Assembly: GCA_900554205.1 (NCBI GenBank)
Contig: USGM01000027.1
Coordinates: forward strand, 1-29,950
From: an uncultured Lachnospiraceae bacterium
GTDB taxonomy: Bacteria; Bacillota; Clostridia; Lachnospirales; Lachnospiraceae
Length of the DNA stretch: 29,950 bases
Reading direction: 5' to 3'
How positions within the stretch are numbered: the first letter of the stretch is position 1; each line of letters opens with the position of its first letter. The position numbers and the translations under genes are program-made. Positions 7,125 to 15,928 of the stretch are shown piece by piece. The notes below the pieces were generated by a model. That model was not told where the DNA came from. It ran no database searches and was given only the letters and a program-made list of their open reading frames with translations.

Positions 7125-8346
7125 TCCATTTTCCCCTTTTCAACAATCGGTACATTTTCCTCTCAGGAATCACCGCCGCCGGAGCACCGGGTGTCGGCAA
7201 ACCGGTGTCTGCCGCCTCTGCCTTGCGATCCACCTTTACCTCTTCTCCGAGGAGCCCCAGCTCTCTGCAAAGCTCTACAAGTCTCTTTGCGGCATTTTCC
7301 GCATTCCAGCTCTCCGTTATCTTCGCATAAGCTCTTCTTCCCAGCCTCCGGCAGAGCTCCCTGTCGCAGACAAGCCGCTCAGCAAGTGCAAACAGTTCGT
7401 TCGGATTTCCGTCCTTATATATCAGTCCATCCACGCCGTCCTGTACCAGATAGGGAATCGCTCCGATCATATGATCCGCCACAAGAGCGCAGCCGCTGTT
7501 CATCGCTTCGTTTGCCACAGCGCCCCAGCCCTCCTGCCGGTCGCTTGTGAACAGAAAAATGTCTGCCTTCTCCATATACTCCCGCACCTGTTCCGGCTTT
7601 AGAAATCCGGGAAAGCCGACGCAATCGCCGAGGTCACACTTTTCAGCAAGCGCCCTGACCTCTTCCTCCATAGTTCCCCCGCCGATAATATCCATATGGA
7701 AGGAATGCCCCTTTTCCTTCAGATACCTCGCCGTCTCCACGGCAAGCTCGGGATGCTTCCAGTCGATCATCCTTGCCGACCAGAGGAGATACCTCTCTCT
7801 GTTCTCCCCCCAGCCTTTTTGCTCCATCAGCCTGTCTATGTCATAATGCTTTGTCTCCGGGAAATAACCCCAGCAGAATTTCTTTTTCGGATAGGCATGT
7901 ACGAGAGAATAATCAGATGCCACGTAAGCGCCGGCACAGAGCAGATACACCTGAGCCTTGCGGTATCTTGTATGGTCATGGTATTTTTTCCGCAGGCCGC
8001 GCGGCGAGACCGCCTTCCACTGCCCCGTCTTATAAAGCCTCTCGCTATACCGGATGACAGGCTTCCCCGCATTCAGCCTCTCCTCTATATAGCCTTCATC
8101 GTCACAGCCTCCGAAAATAACAATCCCGGCGTCCAGAATCAGCTTTTTACAGGCTTCCGGCTCTTCATAAAAGAATTTCAGATACGGCTGCGTATTTTTT
8201 TCGTTCCATCCCATCTGAATGCGCTCTTCATCCATCGGTTCCGTCTGAATGAAAAGGAAACTGCCATCCAGCAATTCGTACATAGCATTACAGAAGGGTA
8301 TCTGATGATGGTTCAGATAGTTGGATACAAATATAATCTTTTTCAA
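7117..8346 (-). CDS. Family 4 glycosyltransferase
   Basis: 409 residues in a GT-B fold. The N-terminal half opens KKIIFVSNYLNHHQIPFCNAMY. The C-terminal half has the GT4 donor-binding features: LLWSARMIDWKHPELAVETA, MDIIGGGTMEEE, VGFPGFLKPEQVREYMEKAD, and the E-x7-E element within RQEGWGAVANEAMNSG. The last about 45 residues are a variable, Ala/Pro-rich tail. The start is TTG, overlapping the preceding TGA stop by 4 bp (TTGA), with GGAGG 8 bases upstream supporting it. It lies between another GT4 gene and a GT2 gene and so is a repeat-unit assembly enzyme. Specificity is not predictable here. Confidence 0.93.
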   Translation of the reverse strand: MKKIIFVSNYLNHHQIPFCNAMYELLDGSFLFIQTEPMDEERIQMGWNEKNTQPYLKFFYEEPEACKKLILDAGIVIFGGCDDEGYIEERLNAGKPVIRYSERLYKTGQWKAVSPRGLRKKYHDHTRYRKAQVYLLCAGAYVASDYSLVHAYPKKKFCWGYFPETKHYDIDRLMEQKGWGENRERYLLWSARMIDWKHPELAVETARYLKEKGHSFHMDIIGGGTMEEEVRALAEKCDLGDCVGFPGFLKPEQVREYMEKADIFLFTSDRQEGWGAVANEAMNSGCALVADHMIGAIPYLVQDGVDGLIYKDGNPNELFALAERLVCDRELCRRLGRRAYAKITESWNAENAAKRLVELCRELGLLGEEVKVDRKAEAADTGLPTPGAPAAVIPERKMYRLLKRGKWID

Positions 8347-9701
8347 GCTTCCCCCTCCACGCGCGCAAGTATTTTTGCATATATTTCTGTCATTTGCTTA
8401 TAATTCCGCTCTCTGTCATGGTTTTTTTCTGCATGATTTCTTGCATTTTTGCAATATTGCTTTGTCTTTTCCATATTTTCCCATATCTCAATTACCGAAT
8501 CTGCAAGATTCTTGGAAATGTTCTCAAGATTACATCCGTTATTGTTATCCTTTCCTTCCACATGTCCGCGATATAATATGCCGTCCTCGCCTCCGGTAAA
8601 AATACTGGGGATTCCACCCACTTCCGCGCTGACGCAGGGCATCCCCAGAAGCATTGCCTCCCCCAACGAATTCGGCGAGTTCTCCACCGCAGAGCAGCAG
8701 ACAAAAACACTGCTTTGCAGGTATTGTTCCTTCATCTGTTCCGCATTCAGTCTGCCCGGAAATACCACCTTATCCTGAAGCCGGTTCTCACGGATCAGCC
8801 TTCTAAGATATTTTCCATATGCCGAGATCTTAAGCTTTTCCTTGAGCGTCCCATAGCTCACAAGGCTGTTTCCCGCCACAAATACTCTGGCATCGGGGTA
8901 CTTTTTCAGAATTTCAGGCATCGCCTCCAGCATATAATGCAGACCCTTGATCGGATAATCGCCCTGACTCACAAAAATAGAATGAGGGACACATTTTTCC
9001 CCATCCCAGACTGTCCCATAGAAGTTCTGCCGGAGTGTCTCATTCAATATATAATAACGCGTGTTTGGATTCCATTTCTGTGTATTTACTCTGTCCCACT
9101 CCGTCCGTCCTGCGATATTTCCCGCAAGTTTCACCGCTTCGAGCTCCATAGTCCCACGCTTAACAAACTTTTCCTTCTGTTGTACGAGGCTGTCCTGCCT
9201 GATTACATCCCGGAGCGTAGCGGAATGAATCACTTTGTCCGGAAGATCTGCGAAATATGCATCTGCAATCAGGGCACACAAACCCTGTACCCCCACCAAC
9301 AGCCGGCTCTTATCCGGCACGCACCGGCACATGGCAAGCGTGTGCGGGTATTCCGTTCCAAAGCAGTGTACGATATCCGGCTGAAAGGCTTCAAGGATTT
9401 CCTGCATCCTCTTCTCCAGTCCTTCGTCGTAGACTTCCGGTCTCGTAACATCCTCGCGGAAGCCGTAACAGTTCAACGTCGCACCCTGCACTGTGATACT
9501 TTTCTCAAAGGTCTCCCGTCCGTCGGCAAGCAGCTCCGCCGGTGCAGGAAAGGCAATGCCAAGTTCGATTCCATTCTCATTTTTTCTCTCTAAGGCGACT
9601 GTTGCCAGCCCCGAGAGCCAGCCCTCCTTGTTGGATGCCTCAAGCTGTAACTGCTCTGCTATCATCGGCATCATTACGTTACACAGCCATAAAACCTTCA
9701 T
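8343..9701 (-). CDS. Family 4 glycosyltransferase
   Basis: 452 residues, GT-B fold. ATG 9701 is chosen over an upstream TTG because GAGG lies 6 bases upstream and the product then begins MKVLWLCNVMMPMIAEQL, a normal GT4 first strand. Recognisable blocks are QPDIVHCFGTEYPHTLAM in the acceptor half; IFVSQGDYPIKGLHYMLEAM and RVFVAGNSL at the domain junction; and FPGRLNAEQMKEQYLQSSVF followed by SAVENSPNSLGEAMLLGMP, the E-x7-E donor site. The middle insertion (RDVIRQDSLVQQKEKFVKRG) is typical of enzymes acting in capsule and exopolysaccharide loci. It is followed directly by the second GT4 gene (4-bp overlap). Confidence 0.92.
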   Translation of the reverse strand: MKVLWLCNVMMPMIAEQLQLEASNKEGWLSGLATVALERKNENGIELGIAFPAPAELLADGRETFEKSITVQGATLNCYGFREDVTRPEVYDEGLEKRMQEILEAFQPDIVHCFGTEYPHTLAMCRCVPDKSRLLVGVQGLCALIADAYFADLPDKVIHSATLRDVIRQDSLVQQKEKFVKRGTMELEAVKLAGNIAGRTEWDRVNTQKWNPNTRYYILNETLRQNFYGTVWDGEKCVPHSIFVSQGDYPIKGLHYMLEAMPEILKKYPDARVFVAGNSLVSYGTLKEKLKISAYGKYLRRLIRENRLQDKVVFPGRLNAEQMKEQYLQSSVFVCCSAVENSPNSLGEAMLLGMPCVSAEVGGIPSIFTGGEDGILYRGHVEGKDNNNGCNLENISKNLADSVIEIWENMEKTKQYCKNARNHAEKNHDRERNYKQMTEIYAKILARVEGEA

Positions 9702-9767
9702 AATAACCCTCATACCTTTCAGCGGCCTGCAAACTTGGAGCCGCAGGCACAAAATCTCTCGCAATAC

Positions 9768-10907
9768 TCAGTCAAAGATCCAGTTCCGATAGGGCAGCAG
9801 CCGGATGTCCGTCGCATACATCCCTTTTAGCAGAAGCGCAAAGTAGCAGATAAATGCCCCTATTACACCACAGTAGCAAAGCCTGCGCAGCCAAGGCTTT
9901 TCCAGCCTGCGCAGCAGTTCCGGAAGCAGGAAAACCTGCGAGATAATCATATAGTATCCAACCCTCGAGGTCTCGGGGATGAAAGAGCCACAGCAATAGA
10001 CCACCAGCCCAAACAGATTCAGAATGGCATAAAACCGGTTTTCTACATTTCCGCGTAGTCCGGAACGATAGCATATTACGCAAAGCGCAAGCACACAAAG
10101 ACACTTCAGGATATTGACCCATGACAGCTGTCCCATGTCAAACGCGGAGTCACGATAAAACGGATAAAACATGAATATTAATTCACGATATAACTTCTGG
10201 TAAAAGATCAGACTGCACAGGAAGATTCCTCCGACGATATAATGCCACCGCCTCAGCTTAGCTCTTGCGAGGTAATGCGCGACCAGATATACCGGTATGA
10301 CAAGAAGTATCGATTTATGGATCAGCGCTCCCGGCAGGATGCACAAAATAAATTTTCCATACTCCTTTCTGAGCACATACTTCATTGCGTAGAGGGAAAG
10401 TGCCAGAGCGAAATAATAGCGAACCGAGTTCAGGCTGTTGAAATAGTAGCCGCCGGTCAGAAGCAGGAAAAGCGAAAAAGCAAAATTGCTCCCCTGATCG
10501 CACAGCGCCTTCACAAAGAAAAAAACCGTGGTTGCTGAAAAGAAGGCAAAGATCGAGAGATATTGTGCCTTGCCCTCTTCAAAAAAGAGTTGGAAAAAGC
10601 TCACGATCGCATTAAAGCCGATCTCCGAAGACACATGGCGTTCCTGAGAGATCAGACTGAAATTCTGCGTATAGACCCAGTAGTCATTTCCCACCGCGAT
10701 TCTGCACGCCGAAACACCTGTCAGCAGGCAGAATATCGCAAACTCCGCGACACGGTTTCTGGCCTTCTGTCTGTCGCAGCCCGGCATCTCCCCGAACAGT
10801 CTTCCGCCCCGGATCGCCCGGGGAACATATGTCTCGTTTCTGACGAAAAGTGCCAGTAAGATCGTCACAACCGTCAGTCCGATATAAACCAGTGCACTAC
10901 TCTCCAT
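9768..10907 (-). CDS. EpsG-family polysaccharide polymerase (Wzy-type)
   Basis: 379 residues with about ten predicted membrane helices. Hallmarks of EpsG/Wzy-like proteins are an early helix followed by CRIAVGNDYWVYTQNFSLI (the G-x-D-Y/W-x-x-Y motif), EIGFNAIVSFF, a helix leading to YYFNSLNSVRYYFALALSLY, and a later RVGYYM segment. In Wzy-dependent export this protein joins lipid-linked repeat units on the outer face of the membrane. It starts with ATG at 10907, overlapping the upstream GT2 gene by 11 bp, with AAGGA upstream. It is the only obvious polymerase in the locus, which suggests a repeat-unit polysaccharide made by the Wzx/Wzy route. Confidence 0.85.
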   Translation of the reverse strand: MESSALVYIGLTVVTILLALFVRNETYVPRAIRGGRLFGEMPGCDRQKARNRVAEFAIFCLLTGVSACRIAVGNDYWVYTQNFSLISQERHVSSEIGFNAIVSFFQLFFEEGKAQYLSIFAFFSATTVFFFVKALCDQGSNFAFSLFLLLTGGYYFNSLNSVRYYFALALSLYAMKYVLRKEYGKFILCILPGALIHKSILLVIPVYLVAHYLARAKLRRWHYIVGGIFLCSLIFYQKLYRELIFMFYPFYRDSAFDMGQLSWVNILKCLCVLALCVICYRSGLRGNVENRFYAILNLFGLVVYCCGSFIPETSRVGYYMIISQVFLLPELLRRLEKPWLRRLCYCGVIGAFICYFALLLKGMYATDIRLLPYRNWIFD

Positions 10908-11682
10908 GTTTTCCTTCCTTTATCCCATTCTTCATCCAGCGGTATGCCTGACCAAGACTGGCTTCCTTGCACATTTTATCCCGATGGGCCAGTAAAAATC
11001 TCAGCGCCATAGCACGTCCGAGCCAGCCATACAGATAATGGTAAAGCACCCCTCTGTCATGGAAGAACTTCTTGTCATAGCCCCTGAACCAGCTGGACTC
11101 TCCCTCCTCCTCACGCCCGATTGTCACGGGCGCAGTGTAGACACGATAGCCCTTCCGCATAAATTCCCGCAGGAAAAGACTGTCTTCGCCGTTACTGTAT
11201 CGCGCTCCTCCCCCGAACAGCAGGGAAAAGGTAACTCCCGAGGCGATCAGGCTCTCCTTTCGGATTGCAAAGCTTACCGCTCCATAGCGCCCGCAATTAT
11301 ACCAGTGCACGCGCTTTCGCTCTGTAATATGATAAGTCTGCCGCTCCTCGCATATGGCGATGTTGAACAGAATCATATCCGCCTCAGGATTTCTCTCAAA
11401 TTCGCGCGCGATAGCCTCTGCATATCCCGGCTCATAGACAATATCCTCATCCGAAAAGAGACAGATGTCCCCATCTGCCCTCAGTATAGCCTCATTGCGG
11501 CTTCTCCCGATTCCCCTGTCGGGAAAAGAATACATCCGCAAGTGACATCCCTTATACTGCAATTCTTCAAACGCCAGCCTGTCACACTGGTTGATAATAA
11601 CCGCGTCGGAATCCAGATGCATCTTCTCCCGGATTTCCTCCAAGGTCTGATTCATAACCGACACAAGCACCTGTACTCTCAT
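10897..11682 (-). CDS. Family 2 glycosyltransferase
   Basis: 261 residues. ATG 11682 has GGAGG 5 bases upstream, so an in-frame TTG at 11700 is rejected. The N terminus MRVQVLVSVMNQTLEEIREKM is less canonical than in the other GT2 genes here, resembling the subgroup whose early strand reads LVSTMNQ. Motifs are MYSFPDRGIGRSRNEAI and DICLFSDEDIVYEPGYAEAI, with SDEDIVY in place of the classic DDD, then NGEDSLFLREFMRKGYRVYTAPVTIG. This is a GT-A enzyme likely adding a sugar during repeat-unit assembly. It overlaps the EpsG-like gene by 11 bp, so the two are translationally linked. Confidence 0.88.
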   Translation of the reverse strand: MRVQVLVSVMNQTLEEIREKMHLDSDAVIINQCDRLAFEELQYKGCHLRMYSFPDRGIGRSRNEAILRADGDICLFSDEDIVYEPGYAEAIAREFERNPEADMILFNIAICEERQTYHITERKRVHWYNCGRYGAVSFAIRKESLIASGVTFSLLFGGGARYSNGEDSLFLREFMRKGYRVYTAPVTIGREEEGESSWFRGYDKKFFHDRGVLYHYLYGWLGRAMALRFLLAHRDKMCKEASLGQAYRWMKNGIKEGKHGE

Positions 11683-11726
11683 CTCTGCCTCCACGCGCAA
11701 GTCCGTTAAGCGCTCCCTACGACTGA

Positions 11727-12779
11727 TTACCGACGTGTAAATCCGTAATATCTGCGGAGCAGCTTTTCATCCGCATCCCACAAAAGTGCCGCTGTCACTC
11801 TGCACCCCTGCCGTGCAAGGAAATCCAATGCATATTCCAGCTGCTTTCCGGCATGCGCTCCCGCCTTTACAACCAACAGGATCGCCTCCGCCTCCCGAAG
11901 CTTCTCTGCGCCCTCGGGACAGAGCAGCGGTGACGGAATTACACACCATTTTCTCTCCTCCGCATCACCGGCAAAGCTCTCCAGCTTTCTGAGTACCTCT
12001 GCCGGATCACAGGTCTCCTGCACCGGACAGATCGCAATCTGCTTCTTACCCGAAAACAGATAACGGAGATTCTCTTTCAGATCCACGCTGTTTACCGTTC
12101 CCACGCATTGCAACCCATATCTCACCGCCAGTGTCGCGGGCAGCCAGATATTGTCGTCACCTGTCTCCTTTAAAAGCAAAACCACCATCACCAAAAACAG
12201 AGACAGCACCGCTGCCAGAATAAAGGCTCTCCCGACACGGATATCCGGAAGTACCTCCTTCGCCTCCCCTGCATGATCCAGCACACGAATCGACTTGATC
12301 TCGCTGATCCCTTCGGGGAAGTCCAGCGTCATTGTCTCCTCCACCGCCTTCGCAACCGCAGTACTCATATCTGCATTTCCGCTCACGACAATCGTCGAGG
12401 GTACGCGCCAGTCCGACTCCATATCGCCCTGCAGGTATCCCCCCAGCTCCTCAAGGCCAAGCGCCGCCCATTCACTTCCGGCAAGCCTGTCCTTCACACA
12501 TTTCAGAAACTCCTCGGTGTGTACATAGGTATTCCACGTGTAGTCATTAATCATGACAAGATTTGCGTCTATATCGTCCACACCGTAGTCCACACGATAA
12601 ACGGAAACTGCCTTGTACTGCTTCTCCCCGCGGAACAGAACATTTTTTACGCAGTAAGCGCCGCCGAGCAGCAGCGTTCCCGCCAGTGTCCACAATATAA
12701 TTTTCTTCCACTGTCCGAGCATTCGCAGCACGGTCAGTCTCAGGTCAAAAGGCTCTTTCCCATAATATCCCTGCAACAT
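11727..12779 (-). CDS. Wzz-type chain-length protein fused to a degenerate BY-kinase-like domain
   Basis: 350 residues. The first part is a polysaccharide copolymerase: cytoplasmic head with FDLRLTVLRMLGQWKKIILW, helix 1 (about 27-45), an extracytoplasmic loop of about 140 residues (DYTWNTYVHTEEFLKCVKDRL), and helix 2 (about 185-203). After helix 2 the chain follows the Wzz-to-kinase junction (WLPATLAVRYGLQCVGTVN) and continues into a domain whose end, AEAILLVVKAGAHAGKQLEY and YYGFTRR, matches the final strands of bacterial tyrosine kinases. Where a Walker A loop should be the sequence reads CPVQETCDPAEVL, with no GxGK(S/T), and the Walker A'/B section is missing, so it should not bind ATP in the usual way. 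No separate kinase or phosphatase gene is visible. It follows the sugar transferase gene by 12 bases and probably regulates polymer length. Confidence 0.82.
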   Translation of the reverse strand: MLQGYYGKEPFDLRLTVLRMLGQWKKIILWTLAGTLLLGGAYCVKNVLFRGEKQYKAVSVYRVDYGVDDIDANLVMINDYTWNTYVHTEEFLKCVKDRLAGSEWAALGLEELGGYLQGDMESDWRVPSTIVVSGNADMSTAVAKAVEETMTLDFPEGISEIKSIRVLDHAGEAKEVLPDIRVGRAFILAAVLSLFLVMVVLLLKETGDDNIWLPATLAVRYGLQCVGTVNSVDLKENLRYLFSGKKQIAICPVQETCDPAEVLRKLESFAGDAEERKWCVIPSPLLCPEGAEKLREAEAILLVVKAGAHAGKQLEYALDFLARQGCRVTAALLWDADEKLLRRYYGFTRR

Positions 12780-12791
12780 AAGCCAGCCCCC

Positions 12792-14252
12792 TTACTTCTC
12801 ATTCTGCTCCTGCTGTTTCGATTGCTCCCGCTCCTGTTTTTCCTTCTTCAGTGCGGTAATCTGTTCTGTCTCCACACCCTCGGTGCTGTCCGGCCAGAAC
12901 AATACCTTGAGCGTCAGCATCATCAGCTTAATATCCAGCCATGCAGAGTAGTTTTCGATATATGTCAAATCAAGTTTTAACTTATCGTAGGGTGTGGTAT
13001 TGTATTTCCCATATACCTGTGCAAATCCCGCCAGTCCGGCTTTCACCTTCATACGGAAAGCAAATTCCGGCATTACTTCAAGGTACTGGGCTATGATTTC
13101 AGGCCTCTCCGGTCTCGGCCCGATAAAGGACATATCGCCCCTCAATATATTGATGAGCTGCGGCAGTTCATCAATTCTGCATTTTCTGATAAACTTTCCG
13201 ATCGGCGTGATCCGGCTGTCATTTTTCTGTGCCAGTCTCGCCACACCATCCTTCTCCGCATCCGTTCTCATGCTGCGGAACTTCATAATATAAAACTGCT
13301 TCTGGTTCACAGTACATCTCACCTGCTTATAGAGCACGGGACCCCCGTCATACAGTTTAATGACGATTGCCGTAATCAGCATGATCGGCGATGCGATCAC
13401 CAGCAGAAGCAGCGAACAGATAATGTCTATCATTCTCTTTATGAAGCGTTGTTCCATAGTCAGGCTGTATTCCCTGACAAGCAGCATAGGGCTGTCAAAT
13501 ACATGCAGCTCCTCCGCGCCCGTAAGAATAACATCTGTGATTTTAGGCATCAGATAGACTCTGATAGAATGTCCATAACAGAATTTCAGCAAGGGCCCTC
13601 TGTCCTCCACCGAAATATCCCCAAGCACAACCGCATTGCATTCATTGTTCTCATATGCCTGCATGATTTCCCTGCAAAGCTCCTGTGTGCCCTTCCCGAC
13701 GTGGATCTTCTTGGTAATGACGTACTTGTCCTTTCTCGTGCCAAACTTATTGCACAGCTCCTCCGTCGGCCTGTCTCCGTGAATCAGCAGGAGCTTTCTC
13801 GGCGGGAAAATATGCCGGTATATTCGGTTCGCAATATTGATGTATACAAAGACAAGCACGATCTGTTCGAGCATCATCAGCGCAAAGATGTCTATTACAA
13901 AGAGCTGCCTCGCCATGATGGACAGCTGGATGTAAATGATTATGTTTGCGAGCAATGTCGAAAAGACCTGGGAAAAAACAATCTCGGCATTTTTCTGGTA
14001 GCCGAGCCGGACGCCCCCATAGGTAGCGGACAAAAAAAGCAGAACCACCGCATACAACGCAATCTCCGCAAGGGTCGCCCTTGACCAGAGGTTACGCAGA
14101 TCCTCTACAAGACACAAGCGGAAGTAATTCCACCAGTGGTACCAAAACACCGCCACCTCAAGGCTGAGGCATATCCCCACCAGTCCGAGGTTAATCAGAC
14201 GTTTGAAGGTTTCCAGCTTTTTTATTTTCTTTTCATTGGTAATCGTTCTCAA
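12792..14252 (-). CDS. Polyprenyl-phosphate sugar-1-phosphate transferase (initiating enzyme)
   Basis: 486 residues. N-terminal membrane helices (four to five, residues about 15-140), a cytoplasmic Rossmann-like CoA-binding-type domain (LLLIHGDRPTEELCNKFG), then the conserved catalytic half: KRMIDIICSLLLLVIASPIM membrane-dipping helix, GGPVLYKQVRC, FYIMKFRSM, GKFIRKCRIDELPQLINIL, GDMSFIGPRPERPE and KVKAGLAGFAQVYGKY. These are the signatures of WbaP/EpsL/CpsE-type phosphoglycosyl transferases, which load the first sugar phosphate onto undecaprenyl phosphate. The C terminus is a charged KKEKQEREQSKQQEQ tail. The start is set at TTG 14252, 9 bases after GGAGG; the ATG between them reads straight into a stop, and longer frames would run into the upstream GT2 gene. 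Confidence 0.92.
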   Translation of the reverse strand: MRTITNEKKIKKLETFKRLINLGLVGICLSLEVAVFWYHWWNYFRLCLVEDLRNLWSRATLAEIALYAVVLLFLSATYGGVRLGYQKNAEIVFSQVFSTLLANIIIYIQLSIMARQLFVIDIFALMMLEQIVLVFVYINIANRIYRHIFPPRKLLLIHGDRPTEELCNKFGTRKDKYVITKKIHVGKGTQELCREIMQAYENNECNAVVLGDISVEDRGPLLKFCYGHSIRVYLMPKITDVILTGAEELHVFDSPMLLVREYSLTMEQRFIKRMIDIICSLLLLVIASPIMLITAIVIKLYDGGPVLYKQVRCTVNQKQFYIMKFRSMRTDAEKDGVARLAQKNDSRITPIGKFIRKCRIDELPQLINILRGDMSFIGPRPERPEIIAQYLEVMPEFAFRMKVKAGLAGFAQVYGKYNTTPYDKLKLDLTYIENYSAWLDIKLMMLTLKVLFWPDSTEGVETEQITALKKEKQEREQSKQQEQNEK

Positions 14253-14320
14253 AACATGAATCCTCCGATTCTCGACATGACATATTGCAAGTGTACCATA
14301 TTTTTCTATCCGCGTACAGA

Positions 14321-15100
14321 CTATACCCTTCTCTTCACAGCGCGTAATGCCCAGAAGCAAAAGTGCCACGCACTCGCCGGAATACTCATGCCCTCCGCCC
14401 TTCTGTAGAGATTCCAGATTCTCCTTATCGCCTCCAGCTTATTGGAAGACAGAGATTTTCCCGGGCGGCGGTACCGAACCAGATTCTCGTCAAGCCCGTA
14501 TGCCGTATATCCGTTTCTCAGAATTTTCCACCACAGCGCTGTATCCTCGCTCTTCATGACCGGCATTTCGAGCATTTCCTTCGGAATCCTCTCCGTGTCA
14601 AACATGACTGTCGTGGTAAATATCGTAGTATTGCCAAGTGCCTGCCGGTAATTCAGCGTCTCCGGCACATGGACGACCTTTCCCGTGCCGATACCACATT
14701 CATCCGCAAATTCATACCCGGTAAAACAGAACGCCACCTCGTTTTTCTCCATAAATAACAGCTGGTGTTGCAATTTTTCCGGCTCCCAGAGATCATCCGC
14801 ATCCAGGTACGCAATGTATCTGCCCTTCGCTTCCTCCAGCCCGCGGTTGCGTGCTCTTGCCGCCCCCAGATTTTCAGGCTGTCTGATCAACCTGATCCGC
14901 TGTTCCTTTTTCTCCCTGACATATTCTTCGATGACTGCTGCCGTATCATCCGTGCTTACATCCTCTACCAATAACAGCTCCCATGAAGGATAGGTCTGCG
15001 CCATCACGCTGTCCAGCGTCTCCCTGATAAATTTCTGGGCATTATACACCGGGACAATTATACTGACAAGTTCGTTCAAATCGTTTTCCTCCGAATTCAC
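14321..15100 (-). CDS. Family 2 glycosyltransferase
   Basis: 259 residues. A classic GT-A start LVSIIVPVYNAQKFIRETLD, then LLLVEDVSTDDTAAVI (the usual DDGSxD loop is here EDVSTDD), RQPENLGAARARNRGLEEA and GRYIAYLDADDLWEPEKL with the DADD metal site. The C-terminal half (FTTTVMFDTERIPKEML, KSEDTALWWKILRNGYTAY) is the acceptor region common in CpsE/WcaA-type transferases. It precedes the initiating transferase gene by 68 bases and follows a membrane-protein gene by 3 bases. Sugar specificity is unknown. Confidence 0.92.
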   Translation of the reverse strand: MNSEENDLNELVSIIVPVYNAQKFIRETLDSVMAQTYPSWELLLVEDVSTDDTAAVIEEYVREKKEQRIRLIRQPENLGAARARNRGLEEAKGRYIAYLDADDLWEPEKLQHQLLFMEKNEVAFCFTGYEFADECGIGTGKVVHVPETLNYRQALGNTTIFTTTVMFDTERIPKEMLEMPVMKSEDTALWWKILRNGYTAYGLDENLVRYRRPGKSLSSNKLEAIRRIWNLYRRAEGMSIPASAWHFCFWALRAVKRRV

Positions 15101-15103
15101 GGT

Positions 15104-15928
15104 CTACTCTGCTCCCGTAACCGCAAGGAGATAGTACTCTCCGACCCTCTCCGCCTCAGTTCTAAATAATCTCTCAAGATAACCGATCATTTCTTCCGGT
15201 CTGTCCGCCGGTATCAGCGCACAGTTTACCCCTGCCCGCAATGCCGCCTCCGCGCAGAATGCGTCCGCCTCCGACAGTTCCTCCGGTTTTGCTTCCATCC
15301 ACTCATACAGCCTGTTGATGTCATCTGTATACACATCATATGCATAGGCATTCAGCGCTTCATCCCACATATTCCTGCCATAGACCAGCTCGATGGACGC
15401 ATCCGTCTGCCTTGCATAGCCCATGATTTCCCGTGGCGCCCATAGTACGATATTCTCTTCCGCCATGCGCTCCTTCGCCACCGCCAGTATTGGCGCTGCC
15501 TCCTGCCGCTCTCTTTTCTCACCCGCGCCGTTCCATGTCTTCATGCCCATGTCGCTGCAGAACAGAAGTCCCGTCAAAACCAGAAGCAAAACTGCGATCT
15601 CGGTTTTCCTGTCTTCCTTTGCCGTTCCATGCAGGAACTCTGCCAGAAACATTGTAAGTGCCATGGCAATCATCGCAGTCAGAGGCACTATGCTCCATAT
15701 CCATTCATAGTCGTAGAATCTCGTCTGATACAGCATCACCGCCGCAGCCGCCGGCGGCAGGATACACACCGCAGTGACCACCGATGTATATACCAGAAAT
15801 GTTTTCTGCGGTACTCTCTTAGAGTATACCCACAAAAGCACAAGCGAAATCAAAAGAGCGGCTGACAGCTTTCCCACGGAATTAAACTGTATCCAGCCCT
15901 GCCACGCATTCCCCAGAAGTTCAGTCAT
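15104..15928 (-). CDS. Membrane protein with extracytoplasmic C-terminal domain, possible second half of a split polytopic protein
   Basis: 274 residues. ATG 15928 has GGGAGG 6 bases upstream and overlaps the previous stop by 8 bp; an in-frame TTG at 15952 is less likely. Four hydrophobic segments occupy the first about 140 residues (AALLISLVLLWVY, VVTAVCILPPAAAAVMLY, VPLTAMIAMALTMFLAEF, IAVLLLVLTGLLFC). The C-terminal half is soluble, with NIVLWAPREIMGYARQTDAS and LVYGRNMWDE. I do not recognise it as a characterised family. The R-Q-x-D-x-S/LxYGRN pattern recalls the tail of longer Lachnospiraceae membrane proteins found in polysaccharide loci, which with its overlap to the preceding gene suggests the two products work together. 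Confidence 0.75.
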   Translation of the reverse strand: MTELLGNAWQGWIQFNSVGKLSAALLISLVLLWVYSKRVPQKTFLVYTSVVTAVCILPPAAAAVMLYQTRFYDYEWIWSIVPLTAMIAMALTMFLAEFLHGTAKEDRKTEIAVLLLVLTGLLFCSDMGMKTWNGAGEKRERQEAAPILAVAKERMAEENIVLWAPREIMGYARQTDASIELVYGRNMWDEALNAYAYDVYTDDINRLYEWMEAKPEELSEADAFCAEAALRAGVNCALIPADRPEEMIGYLERLFRTEAERVGEYYLLAVTGAE

